DNA from: Rubellimicrobium mesophilum DSM 19309
GTDB lineage: Bacteria; Pseudomonadota; Alphaproteobacteria; Rhodobacterales; Rhodobacteraceae
Length of the DNA: 64,000 bases
Assembly (NCBI RefSeq): GCF_000600335.2
Contig: NZ_KK088604.1
Location: 1-64,000, forward strand
Direction of reading: 5' to 3'
This document shows, in pieces, positions 26,552 through 35,614 of the stretch. Both the position numbers and the translations under genes were made by a program. Numbering within the stretch: the first letter of the stretch is position 1; the number at the start of each line of letters is the position of its first letter. Below the pieces are notes generated by a model. It did no database searches. It saw only the letters and a program-made list of their open reading frames with translations, and was not told the DNA's origin.

Positions 26552-28438
26552 GTGACGAACGAGGCGGAACCGCCCACAGGCGGCACGACGACGGCCCGGC
26601 TCCGCATCCTGGCCACGAGCGACCTCCACAGCCACCTCCTCCCGCACGACTACTATGCCGACCGTCCCCGGCCCGGCATGGGGCTGGCGCAGGCCGCGCG
26701 GCTCATCCGCCGGCTGCGGGCCGAATGGCCCGAGGGCGCCTCGCTGCTGCTCGACAACGGCGATTCGCTGACCGGGGGCCTGCTCTCGGACCTCCTGGCC
26801 GCCCGGTTCCGCCTCCTGGCGCCGCCCGTGCGGGGCGACAGCCCCCCGCGCCATCCCATGGTGGCGGCCATGAACGTCCTGGGCTACGACGCCGCCACGC
26901 TCGGCAACCACGAGTTCGACCACGGCCTCCCCTTCCTGCGCTCGGCCCTCTCCGAGGCGGAGTTCCCGGTCGTCTCGGCCAACATCCTGGGCGGGGACAA
27001 CGCGCCTCTGGTCCGGACCTCGGTGCTGATCGAGCGCGAGCTCCCGGGGTCGGACGGGTCGCGCCACCGGCTCCGGGTCGGCATCTTCGGCGTCGGCCCC
27101 CCGCAGATCGCCGACTGGAACGCCACCGTCCTCGGGCACAGGGTCCGGACGCGCGACATCCTCAAGGCCGCCGGCGAGGAGATCCCCCGCCTGCGGGACG
27201 CCGGCGCCGACCTCGTGATCGCGCTCTGCCATTCCGGCATCGGCGCCGAGGATCCCGAGCCCTGGATGGAGAACGCCGCCCTCCCCCTGGCCGCGCTCCC
27301 CGGGCTCGACGCCCTGATCGTCGGACACACGCACCGCATCTTCCCGGGCGACGGCTGGCTCCGGACCGCCGCCCTCGACCCGGAGGCCGGAACCCTCCAC
27401 GGCAAGCCCGCCCTCGAGCCGGGCTTCCATGGCCTCCATGTCGGCGTCCTCGACCTCGACCTGGATCGGACCCCGACCGGCTGGCGCATCGGGGGCCACC
27501 TCGCGCGGGTCCTCCCCGTCCCGCCCGACGCCCCGCCCGATGAGGCGGTGGCGGAGGCCGCCGCCCCGGCGCACGCCTTCCTCCAGGCCTTCACCGGCTG
27601 GCCGGTGGGCGACACGCGCGTGCCCCTCAACAGCTACTTCGACCTCGTGGCCCCGGGCGCGGCCCTGGACGTGGTGGCCGACGCCAAGCGCCGCGAGGCC
27701 CAGCGCCTGCTGCGGGGGCGCCCGGAGGCCGAACTGCCCATCCTCTGCGCCCTCCGATCCTTCAAGACCGGCGGCCGGGGCGGTCCCGGCAACTACGTCG
27801 ACATCCCTCCCGGCTCCATCGCGCTGCGGCAGGCGGCTGACCTCTACCTCCACCCCAACAGCCTCTGCCTCCTCGAGATCACCGGCCGGGGCCTCCGCGA
27901 CTGGCTCGAGCGCAGCGCGGCGCTGTTCCGCACCCTGGTCCCGGGCGAAACGGACCAGCCGCTGCTCGACCCGGCCTTCGCCCCCTACAACTTCGACACG
28001 ATCGACGGCCTGACCTGGGACCTGGACCTCGCCGCCCCGCCCCGCACCGACCCGGAGGGACGCCCCCTCCACCCCGGCGCCACGCGGATCCGCAACCTGC
28101 GCCACGCCGGGCGCCCGGTCGGCGAGGAGGACCGCTTCGTGCTCGCCACCAACAGCTTCCGGCTCGGTCGGGGCGGAGGCTTCGAGGCCGCGACCCGTGC
28201 GCGCCTCGTCCTCCAGACCCATATCCTGATGCCCGACGTCGTCCTGGCCTACCTGCGCGAGGGTCCGGTCCATCCGGCGCCCCGCCCCCGGTGGAGCTTC
28301 GCGCCGCTCCCCGGCACGACCGCCTGGTTCGACAGCGGCCCCGGCGCGCTGGCCCATCTCGGCGAGGTGCGGGGCCGCCGGATCGAGCCGCTGGGCCCCA
28401 CCCCCGAGGGGTTCGACCGCTTCCGCCTCCACCTCTAG
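26552..28438 (+). CDS. 5'-nucleotidase / 2',3'-cyclic phosphodiesterase family protein
   Basis: A bimetal phosphoesterase with the N-terminal metallophosphatase domain: ATSDLHSHLL (metal-binding D-x-H), LLLDNGDSLTGG, TLGNHEFDHG, ALCHSGIG and IVGHTHRIFPGD. The C-terminal nucleotidase domain follows, with YVDIPPGSIALRQAADLY, LLEITGRGLRDWLERSA and FDTIDGLTWDLDL (substrate stacking region). I prefer the GTG at 26552, eight bases after GAGGGG. No signal peptide is visible in any start version, although most relatives are periplasmic; the enzyme may therefore be cytoplasmic or the start may be misplaced. About 628 aa. Confidence 0.85.
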   Translation: MTNEAEPPTGGTTTARLRILATSDLHSHLLPHDYYADRPRPGMGLAQAARLIRRLRAEWPEGASLLLDNGDSLTGGLLSDLLAARFRLLAPPVRGDSPPRHPMVAAMNVLGYDAATLGNHEFDHGLPFLRSALSEAEFPVVSANILGGDNAPLVRTSVLIERELPGSDGSRHRLRVGIFGVGPPQIADWNATVLGHRVRTRDILKAAGEEIPRLRDAGADLVIALCHSGIGAEDPEPWMENAALPLAALPGLDALIVGHTHRIFPGDGWLRTAALDPEAGTLHGKPALEPGFHGLHVGVLDLDLDRTPTGWRIGGHLARVLPVPPDAPPDEAVAEAAAPAHAFLQAFTGWPVGDTRVPLNSYFDLVAPGAALDVVADAKRREAQRLLRGRPEAELPILCALRSFKTGGRGGPGNYVDIPPGSIALRQAADLYLHPNSLCLLEITGRGLRDWLERSAALFRTLVPGETDQPLLDPAFAPYNFDTIDGLTWDLDLAAPPRTDPEGRPLHPGATRIRNLRHAGRPVGEEDRFVLATNSFRLGRGGGFEAATRARLVLQTHILMPDVVLAYLREGPVHPAPRPRWSFAPLPGTTAWFDSGPGALAHLGEVRGRRIEPLGPTPEGFDRFRLHL

Positions 28439-28498
28439 GCCTCGACACCCCCGGGCCTCGCCGCTATCACCCCGCCGTCCCAGCCCGGGGGAGACCCA

Positions 28499-29152
28499 AT
28501 GCCCGCCCGCTTCGACGCCGTGGTCTTCGACCTCGACGGCACGCTCATCGACACCGAATCGCTCTGCAACCTCGCGGGCGTCGAGGCCTGCGCCAACCTG
28601 GGCTTCCCCCTCACGCTCGCCTTCTTCGAAAGCCTCGCCGGCATCGACGACCGCACCCGCGCCACCATGATCGAGGAGCACGTGGGCCAGCCCGTCGAAT
28701 ACGCGGCCTTCCTCGCCGAATGGGACCGCCTCTGCACCCTTCGCTTCGCGGAAGGCATCCCCGTCAAGGCGGGCGCCGTCGAGCTCCTGGAGGCGCTGGA
28801 GGCGGCGGGCGTCCCCGTGGCCCTCGCCACCTCCTCGCGCCGGGGCCCGGCCGAGGAGAAGCTCGCCGCCATCGGGCTCGGGCACCACTTCCGCACGGTC
28901 GTCACCTTCGACGACGTGGCCGCCCCCAAGCCCGCGCCCGATCCCTACCTGCTGGCCGCCGAGCGCCTAGGCGTCGCCCCCGCCCGCTGCCTCGCCTTCG
29001 AGGACAGCGAGACCGGGGCGCGGGCCGCCCACGCCGCCGGCATGACGGTGGTGCAGGTCCCCGACCTCCACCCCACCAAGGGCGCCCACGCCCACCACGT
29101 CGCCGGGACGCTGCTCCTGGGCGCCGCCGCCGCCGGGCTCCTGCCGGCCTGA
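28499..29152 (+). CDS. HAD-family phosphatase (CbbY/beta-phosphoglucomutase-like), 217 aa
   Basis: Classical HAD subfamily I protein: motif I FDLDGTLIDTES (Asp nucleophile), a helical cap with EYAAFLAEWDRLC, motif II VALATSSRR, motif III/IV APKPAPDPY and FEDSETGARAAHAAGM. Such proteins hydrolyse or isomerise small sugar phosphates. GGGGGAG precedes the ATG. It follows the 5'-nucleotidase gene by 60 bases, possibly one transcript. The substrate cannot be assigned. Confidence 0.85.
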   Translation: MPARFDAVVFDLDGTLIDTESLCNLAGVEACANLGFPLTLAFFESLAGIDDRTRATMIEEHVGQPVEYAAFLAEWDRLCTLRFAEGIPVKAGAVELLEALEAAGVPVALATSSRRGPAEEKLAAIGLGHHFRTVVTFDDVAAPKPAPDPYLLAAERLGVAPARCLAFEDSETGARAAHAAGMTVVQVPDLHPTKGAHAHHVAGTLLLGAAAAGLLPA

Positions 29153-29164
29153 GGCAGGACATTT

Positions 29165-29237
29165 CGTAGGGTGCGCTTCAGCGCACCATACTATGACAAC
29201 AGGTTCCGAGGCGCGGTGCGCTGAAGCGCGCCCTACG
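29165..29237. repeat. REPIN-like inverted pair of palindromes
   Basis: CGTAGGGTGCGCTTCAGCGC... at 29165-29187 and its near-reverse complement GGTGCGCTGAAGCGCGCCCT... at 29215-29237 face each other across 27 bases; each half is itself palindromic (GTGCGCTtcAGCGCAC). The right half reaches a few bases into the 3' end of the histidine-phosphatase-like gene. This is the two-REP arrangement of a REPIN-type non-autonomous element. Confidence 0.65.
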
Positions 29238-29853
29238 GGCTCTCATCCGGCCGGCTCCCGCCCCACGGCCCCTCCTCCATCGGCCGCCAGTCCCAAAGCA
29301 CCGCGTCGGGCCCCGCCGTGAACCCCAGGTGGTTCCCCCCGCCCGCCGGCTGGTCCTCCCGGCGCGAGATCGCCCGTCCGGCCAGCGCGCATTTCAGCAG
29401 CGTCCCCACCGCCCCGTGCCCGACGAAGAGCGTCGGCGTTGTCGGCACCTCGGCCAGCACGCCTCGCACCGCTCCCAGCACGCGCGCCTGCGCCGCCCGC
29501 GCCGTCTCCCAGCCCCGCACCGATTCGTCCGACCGGGCGAAGAACGCCTCCGCCACCGCCTCGAATTCCTTGGGCGGCAGGAATCCGGTCGCGCTCCGGT
29601 CGTTCTCGTGCAGCCCCGGCCGCACCTCCACCGGCAGGCCCAGCGCCACGCCCAGCACCTCGGCCGCCTCCCGCGCCTTGGCCTCCTCGCTCGCCACGAT
29701 CCGCCCGAACCGCCGGACCCAGGGCGCCCTTGCGAGACCCTCCACCCGCGCCCGCCCCTCCTGCGAGAGGCTCCAGAGCGGCACCGGCACGGCCGGGTCG
29801 ATCCGCACCTGCGGATGCGTCAGATAGAGATGAACCACCGCGCCGCCCATCAT
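29233..29853 (-). CDS. Histidine-phosphatase-like protein with altered RHG motif, 206 aa
   Basis: It has the phosphoglycerate-mutase/histidine-phosphatase layout: an N-terminal strand with the catalytic His region, PLWSLSQEGRARVEGLA, IVASEEAKAREAAEVLG, the second acid HEND..SATGFLPP and the late FVGHGAVGTLLKCAL with the second His. However, the hallmark RHGE is replaced by LTHPQVRID, keeping the His but losing the preceding Arg and following Gly. Activity may be altered. The start ATG at 29853 overlaps no neighbour. The last codons are written by the REPIN-like repeat. Confidence 0.7.
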   Translation of the reverse strand: MMGGAVVHLYLTHPQVRIDPAVPVPLWSLSQEGRARVEGLARAPWVRRFGRIVASEEAKAREAAEVLGVALGLPVEVRPGLHENDRSATGFLPPKEFEAVAEAFFARSDESVRGWETARAAQARVLGAVRGVLAEVPTTPTLFVGHGAVGTLLKCALAGRAISRREDQPAGGGNHLGFTAGPDAVLWDWRPMEEGPWGGSRPDESP

Positions 29854-29949
29854 CGCGGCGCCGAGCCTCCGACCAAGGTCGCCATGACAGCCTCCTTCCC
29901 GCAGCCTAGCCTAGGCCGGAGGAGGACAGGGACTCCAGGCAAACGAAAA

Positions 29950-29975
29950 CCCCCGGAGCGCGGAGCTCGCGGGGG
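29950..29975 (-). terminator. Rho-independent terminator after rpsU
   Basis: On the minus strand GCCCCCG...CGGGGG pairs across a GC-rich loop that can itself fold, followed by TTTTCGTTT (29949-29941). It lies about 30 bases after the rpsU stop. Confidence 0.8.
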
Positions 29976-30005
29976 CCTGTGTCCCGAATCTCGGGGGCGA
30001 GGGGC

Positions 30006-30212
30006 TTAGAGCAGCCCTTCGCGCTGAAGCTTCTTGCGGGCGAGCTTGCGCTGACGGCGGATCGCCTCGGCCTTCTCGCGCGCCTTCTTCTCGGACGGCT
30101 TCTCGAAATGCTGCTTGAGCTTCATTTCACGAAACACGCCCTCGCGCTGCAACTTCTTCTTGAGCGCGCGGAGCGCCTGGTCGACGTTGTTGTCGCGGAC
30201 GGAAACCTGCAT
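30006..30212 (-). CDS. rpsU: 30S ribosomal protein S21
   Basis: A 68-residue basic protein starting [31 protein letters not shown] and ending in the Lys/Arg-rich helix [17 protein letters not shown], which is diagnostic for S21. It binds the 3' end of 16S rRNA in the small subunit. GGTGGTGAC precedes the ATG. Divergent from the COQ9 gene; this neighbour relation is what gave the latter family its name (rpsU-divergently transcribed). Confidence 0.97.
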   Translation of the reverse strand: MQVSVRDNNVDQALRALKKKLQREGVFREMKLKQHFEKPSEKKAREKAEAIRRQRKLARKKLQREGLL

Positions 30213-30325
30213 CGGTTGTCACCACCTTTCAGGGTTAGAGTTTCGCATGGCAATGCAGGAGGGCCGCCCTATAGCAAGGGAGAGCCGGCCTGTCCAGACG
30301 CGCCGCGCAACGAGGGAGGGGAGAC

Positions 30326-31045
30326 ATGACCGACACCGACATGGCCGGCCACGACCACGCGACCGACTTCGGCACCGACCCCACCCGCGCCGCGCTCCTC
30401 AAGGCGATGCTGCCCCACGTCCCCGCCGAGGGCTGGTCCGACCGCGCCTTCGAGGCCGCCGCGCGGGAGGCCGAGGTGACCCTCTCCGAGGCCCGCGCCG
30501 CCGCGCCGCGCCGGGGCCTGGACCTGGCCGCCGAATGGCATCGCCAGGCCGACCGCGCCCTGGTCCGCCGGCTCCGGGCCGCCGACCTCTCGGGCCTCAG
30601 GATGCGCGACCGCATCGCCTTCGCCATCAAGGCCCGCACGGAAGAAACCTCCGAGCGCGAGGTCCTGCGCCGCTCCACCGCCCTCTTCTCCCTGCCGCAG
30701 AACGCCTCCCTCGGCGCGCACCTCCTCTGGGAGACGGCCGACCTCATCTGGGATGCGCTGGGCGACACCTCGCGCGACGGCAACTGGTATTCCAAGCGCG
30801 CCACGCTCGCCGCCGTGCTCGCCTCGGTCGTCCTCTACCGCCTCGGCGACGAATCCCCCGGCCTCGAACGGACCCGCGCCTTCATCGACCGCCGCATCGA
30901 CGACGTGATGGCCTTCGAGAAGTGGAAGGCCGGCGCCCGGGACAACCCCGTCCTGCGCCACGTCGCGGGCCCCATCGGCTGGCTCATGGGCCAGATCCAT
31001 GCGCCCGAGCGCCCGGACCTCCCCGGCGGCTGGAAGGAGAAGTGA
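30326..31045 (+). CDS. COQ9 family protein (rpsU-divergently transcribed)
   Basis: A 239-residue helical protein with the COQ9 features AALLKAMLPHVPAEGWSDRAFEAAA (HTH-like N-terminal region, TetR-fold), RIAFAIKARTE, SLPQNASLGAHLLWETADLIWDALGDTSRDGNWYSKRATL and the C-terminal amphipathic helix region. COQ9 proteins bind lipid/isoprenoid and support ubiquinone synthesis by presenting intermediates to COQ7 and others. GGAGGGGAG sits just before the ATG at 30326. Its TGA overlaps the start of the downstream quinone oxidoreductase (TGATG), so both are co-translated. Confidence 0.9.
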   Translation: MTDTDMAGHDHATDFGTDPTRAALLKAMLPHVPAEGWSDRAFEAAAREAEVTLSEARAAAPRRGLDLAAEWHRQADRALVRRLRAADLSGLRMRDRIAFAIKARTEETSEREVLRRSTALFSLPQNASLGAHLLWETADLIWDALGDTSRDGNWYSKRATLAAVLASVVLYRLGDESPGLERTRAFIDRRIDDVMAFEKWKAGARDNPVLRHVAGPIGWLMGQIHAPERPDLPGGWKEK

Positions 31046-32016
31046 TGCGCGCCGTCGAGATCGTCCGCCCCGGCGGCCCCGAGGTGCTGACCCCGACGGA
31101 ACGCCCCCTCCCCGAGCCTGCCCAGGGCGAGGTGCGCCTGAAGCTCGCCTATGCCGGCGTGAACCGACCCGACGCGCTCCAGCGGGCCGGCAGCTACGCC
31201 CCGCCCCCCGGCGCCTCCGACCTCCCCGGCCTGGAAGGCGCCGGCATCGTGGACGCGGTCGGCCCCGGCGTCACCGACGTCGCCCCCGGCGACCAGGTCT
31301 GCGCCCTCCTCCCCGGCGGCGGCTACGCCGAATACGCGGTGACCCCCGCCGCCCACTGCCTCCCCGTCCCGTCGGGGATGTCCCTCCGCGACGCCGCCGC
31401 GCTCCCCGAGACCTTCTTCACCGTGTGGTCCAACGTCTTCCTGCGCGGGGGCCTCCGGGGCGGCGAGCGGTTCCTCGTCCATGGCGGCGCCTCCGGCATC
31501 GGCACCACCGCCATCCAGCTCGCCCACGCCTTCGGCGCCCGCGTCTTCGCCACCGCCGGCTCCCCCGACCGCGCGAGGGCCTGCGAACGCTTGGGCGCCG
31601 AGCGCGGCATCGACCGCCACAGGGAGGACTTCGTCGCCATCCTGCAGGAGGCGGGCGGCGCCGACGTGATCCTCGACATGGTCGGCGGCCCCTATCTCCC
31701 CCGCAACATCCAGGCCCTCGCCGAGGACGGCCGCCTCGTCCAGATCGCCTTCCTCCAGGGCCCCAAGGCCGAGCTCGACCTCAACGCCGTCATGCGCCGA
31801 CGCCTGACCGTCACCGGCTCCACCCTTCGTCCCCAGTCCGTCGCCGCGAAGGCCCGCATCGCCGAGTCCCTCCGCCGCGAGGTCTGGCCCCTCCTGTCGC
31901 AGGGCCGCGTCCGCCCCGTGATGGACCGGGAGTTCCCGCTGGCCGAGGCCGCCCAGGCCCACGCCCGCCTGGAATCCAACGGGGTCGTGGGCAAGATCGT
32001 CCTGCGCATCGACTGA
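31045..32016 (+). CDS. NAD(P)H:quinone oxidoreductase, zinc-independent MDR family
   Basis: A 323-residue QOR/PIG3-type medium-chain reductase: N-terminal GroES-like domain with LAYAGVNRPDALQRAGSY and DLPGLEGAGIVDAVGPGV, then the NADPH Rossmann motif VHGGASGIGTTAIQLAHAFG, the VIFATAGSPDR segment and LDMVGGPYLPRNIQALAEDGRLV. It lacks the catalytic zinc ligands of alcohol dehydrogenases. Translationally coupled to COQ9 (shared TGATG), which suggests a role connected with quinones, although this is inference. Confidence 0.87.
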   Translation: MRAVEIVRPGGPEVLTPTERPLPEPAQGEVRLKLAYAGVNRPDALQRAGSYAPPPGASDLPGLEGAGIVDAVGPGVTDVAPGDQVCALLPGGGYAEYAVTPAAHCLPVPSGMSLRDAAALPETFFTVWSNVFLRGGLRGGERFLVHGGASGIGTTAIQLAHAFGARVFATAGSPDRARACERLGAERGIDRHREDFVAILQEAGGADVILDMVGGPYLPRNIQALAEDGRLVQIAFLQGPKAELDLNAVMRRRLTVTGSTLRPQSVAAKARIAESLRREVWPLLSQGRVRPVMDREFPLAEAAQAHARLESNGVVGKIVLRID

Positions 32017-32076
32017 CCGCTTGGCGCCCCCCGCGCGGGCGCTAGGTCCCGCCTCCCGACCCCCAAGGAGGCGGCG

Positions 32077-32313
32077 ATGACCAAGCAGACGAGCAGCACC
32101 CAGACCGGCGGCACCGAGGACACCGACAACCCCGGCGGAATGTTCGCCGACAAGGGCTCCCCCCAGAACGGCCGGAGCCGCGACTGGATCGAAGGTGCGG
32201 GCATGGGCGGCACCCCGGCCCAGGAGCAGGCCGACAAGCGCGGCAAGGCGGGCCGAGGCATGGTCGACAAGGACGGCGCCATCGAAGGCAACCCCGGCAC
32301 CCCGAGCCAGTGA
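32077..32313 (+). CDS. Glycine-rich hydrophilic (hydrophilin-like) small protein, 78 aa
   Basis: AAGGAGGCGGCG precedes the ATG. The protein contains about 20% glycine (16 of 78), many Asp, Glu, Lys, Gln, Thr and Ser and almost no bulky hydrophobics (MTKQTSSTQTGGTEDTDNPGG...), so it should be intrinsically disordered. This composition meets the usual description of hydrophilins, which protect against drying or osmotic stress; the family itself is not one I recognise. It is followed by a second gene of the same type 16 bases downstream. Confidence 0.6.
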   Translation: MTKQTSSTQTGGTEDTDNPGGMFADKGSPQNGRSRDWIEGAGMGGTPAQEQADKRGKAGRGMVDKDGAIEGNPGTPSQ

Positions 32314-32329
32314 GACAGGAGCAGCAGCG

Positions 32330-32527
32330 ATGACCAGATCCGGCGTGACGCACACCGACACCGCCTCGGGCAAGGGCCACGGCCAACTGACCGAGAACCC
32401 CGGCGCCCCCTCGGCCAAGCCCGGCGCCAAGGCCCCAGCCCCCTCCTCGGGCCAGATGCACGCCCAGCAGGACAACCGGGACCACGGCTCGGGCAAGTCG
32501 CAGAAGGGCGCGACCCCCCGGGGCTGA
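32330..32527 (+). CDS. Second small disordered hydrophilic protein, 65 aa
   Basis: AGGAG lies nine bases before the ATG at 32330. The product (MTRSGVTHTDTASGKGHGQL...) is rich in Gly, Ala, Pro, Ser, Lys and Gln, with a His/Asn cluster (HAQQDNRDHGSGKSQKG), and has no hydrophobic core. It shares the motif ENPGAPS with the upstream protein's GNPGTPS. Both are likely co-transcribed and disordered; function unknown. Confidence 0.55.
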   Translation: MTRSGVTHTDTASGKGHGQLTENPGAPSAKPGAKAPAPSSGQMHAQQDNRDHGSGKSQKGATPRG

Positions 32528-32648
32528 TGGCGCCACCAGGGAACCAACACGCCGTCCCCGCGACGCAGCGCGTCGGTTTTGCCCTGTCCCTCGCGCGCGA
32601 CGCGGGCTAAAGCCTGCGGCGAACCATCCTCCGTGAGGGAAAGCGCCG

Positions 32649-33406
32649 ATGAAGGTCCTCGTGCCCGTCAAGCGCGTGATCGACTACAACGTGAAGGTCC
32701 GCGTCCGGGCGGACGGCACGGGCGTCGATCTCGCCAACGTCAAGATGTCCATGAACCCCTTCGACGAGATCGCCGTCGAGGAGGCCATCCGCCTCAAGGA
32801 GGCCGGCAAGGCGGACGAAGTGATCGCCGTCTCCATCGGCGTTAAGCAGGCCCAGGAGACGCTCCGCACCGCCCTCGCCATGGGCGCCGACCGCGCGATC
32901 CTCGTCGTGGCCTCCGAGGACGTCCACCAGGACATCGAGCCCCTCGCCGTGGCCAAGATCCTCGCCGGCGTGGTGAAGGAGGAGGCCCCCGGCCTCGTCC
33001 TCTGCGGCAAGCAGGCCATCGACAACGACATGAACGCGACGGGCCAGATGCTCGCGGCGCTCCTCGGCTGGTCCCAGGCCACCTTCGCCTCCGAGCTCTC
33101 GGTCGAGGGCGACACCGCCACCGTGACGCGCGAGGTCGACGGCGGCCTGCAGGCAATCAAGGTCAGGATGCCGGCCGTGGTCACCGTGGACCTCCGCATG
33201 AACGAGCCGCGTTACGCCTCGCTGCCGAACATCATGAAGGCCAAGAAGAAGCCGCTGGAGGAGAAGGCCCCCGCCGATTACGGCGTGGACGTCACCCCCC
33301 GGCTTGCGGTGGTGAAGACCACCGAGCCCGCCGCCCGCAAGGCCGGCGTGATGGCGAAGTCGGTCGAGGAGCTCGTGGACATGCTCAAGGGCGCGGGGGT
33401 GGTGTG

Positions 33407-33407
<1 letters not shown>
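32649..33407 (+). CDS. etfB: Electron transfer flavoprotein, beta subunit
   Basis: With EtfA it forms the soluble flavoprotein that takes electrons from acyl-CoA and other dehydrogenases and hands them to ETF:ubiquinone oxidoreductase. Characteristic segments are [61 protein letters not shown], and the ETF-beta signature [36 protein letters not shown] lies upstream. Length 252 aa. The TGA overlaps the etfA ATG (TGATG). Confidence 0.96.
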
Positions 33408-34333
<926 letters not shown>

Positions 34334-34699
34334 GCCTTCCTCGCCCGCCCAGCCCGGGCCATCAGAGCGGCCGCCACCTCCGGTGCGCGGCCGCCTTGCC
34401 TTCCGGGCCCCGCCCATCTCCCTCATCCAGGCCGTCCAGACCCGGGCAGGAGCCTCCAACCCCTCCTTGTCCGACAGGTTCGGACCAAATCCGCCGGGGT
34501 GACCCCCGCCGACGGATGCTCGGCCGCACCGCGCCCGAGGGGAGGGCTCGCCCCCGTCGCCCAAAGCCGCTCCACGCCCGGCAGGAGCTCCGACCTCCTC
34601 CTCGCCCGGATCGGGCTCCCCAAGGTGGCGCCCCCGAGGCCCGGCCGCGTCCACGCCAGGGTCCGGCACCTCGCCCCAGTCACCGAGTCCGCTCCGATC
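34334..34699 (+). other. Intergenic region after etfBA with a terminator-like hairpin
   Basis: At 34367-34394 GCGGCCGC...GCGGCCGC encloses a second small stem (CACC/GGTG), giving a very stable hairpin about 35 bases after the etfA stop, followed by CTTGCCTT. It is probably the etfBA terminator. The remaining 300 bases up to the convergent gene end at 34700 show no credible gene, RNA or repeat. Confidence 0.55.
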
Positions 34700-35464
34700 C
34701 TAGGCCGAGGCCCTGAGCCCCTCCTCGGCCAGACAGGCCCGGATCGGGTCCGCCAGCGCAGCCGCAACGTCCCGGTGCCCGGCGTCGCTCCCGGGGGCCG
34801 GCACCTCGACCACCGCGCCGACCATCGGTCGCAGCGCCTCCACCATCGCCTCCGTCACCAGGACCGGATCGGCCCCGAGCGGCCCCTCCCCCTCGCCCCG
34901 GGGCCAAAGCAGCACCACTCGCGGTCCCACGCGCTCCAGCAACGCCCGCATCCGCGCGGCCCAGGCGATCCGCAGCTCCTCCCTCACCACGTCGAACCGC
35001 TCCACGTCCGCCTCATGCAGGGCCATCAGCAGGTGCCGCGTAAAGCAGATCTCCGCGAAGTCCACATCCGGGTAGATCGCCCGCAGCGCCCCCGAGGCAC
35101 GCAGGAAGCGGTCGTTCCGGCGCGGATGCACCGTGTAGAGCCGGTTCGACAGGTTCGCCGCCCCCATGACCTCGACCACCGTGACAAGCGCCTCGCGGCA
35201 GGCCCGCGCCACCACCGGGTCGAGCAGGAAGGCCTCGGCCGAGGCGTTGGCGATCCCGAAGTTCACGCAGGCCTCGCCCAGCTCGGCCTCGATCAGCGCC
35301 GGAAAGGGCTCCTCCAGCGGCCCGCCATGGGTCGCGCTGCCGCCGAGGAAGACGACGTGCCGCCCGCCCAAGGGCCTCGGCGGCCCGCGAAAGGCGATGC
35401 GCGACCCATCATACCGCACCGCGGGCCTATCCGGTCCAGCGCGAACGAATGTATCCTGTTCCAT
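34700..35464 (-). CDS. DUF6473-like protein, 254 aa
   Basis: The sequence VRYDGSRIAFRGPPRPLGGRHVVFLGGSATHGGPLEEPFPALIEAEL followed by VNFGIANASAEAFLLD resembles a family of uncharacterised Rhodobacterales proteins (which I recall as DUF6473) that look like SGNH-hydrolase or glycan-associated proteins, with a GG(S/T)xTxG turn in place of GDS. A later part, FTRHLLMALHEADVERFDVVREEL, is helical. I take the ATG at 35464; two GTG codons just upstream are alternatives. Divergent from hbd across an unusually AT-rich gap. Function unknown. Confidence 0.6.
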   Translation of the reverse strand: MEQDTFVRAGPDRPAVRYDGSRIAFRGPPRPLGGRHVVFLGGSATHGGPLEEPFPALIEAELGEACVNFGIANASAEAFLLDPVVARACREALVTVVEVMGAANLSNRLYTVHPRRNDRFLRASGALRAIYPDVDFAEICFTRHLLMALHEADVERFDVVREELRIAWAARMRALLERVGPRVVLLWPRGEGEGPLGADPVLVTEAMVEALRPMVGAVVEVPAPGSDAGHRDVAAALADPIRACLAEEGLRASA

Positions 35465-35614
35465 GGCCCCCACCACGAACCTGTCTCATGGTGGGCACCA
35501 TGCAGCCCCAAGTATTAATATCCCCTTAAAGCTCAAATTGTTTCTGTTTCCTCGGCCTTGCGCCCAGCGGCCCCCTCGCCCATGCTGCAAAGCGGCATGG
35601 ACGGGGAGGACGCG
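35465..35614. promoter_or_regulatory. AT-rich divergent promoter region (DUF6473-like gene / hbd)
   Basis: In a GC-rich surrounding, AAGTATTAATATCCCC and TTAAAGCTCAAATTG (about 35510-35540) form the most AT-rich patch of this part of the window. It lies between two divergent starts, as expected for overlapping promoters. Exact -35/-10 boxes cannot be fixed by eye. Confidence 0.45.

Noticed and set aside
26450-28888. An 812-codon minus-strand frame opposite the 5'-nucleotidase
   Set aside because: Composition (very high Glu/Gly/Val/Arg with no motif) is that of a codon-biased antisense shadow; the plus-strand gene carries all metallophosphatase motifs.
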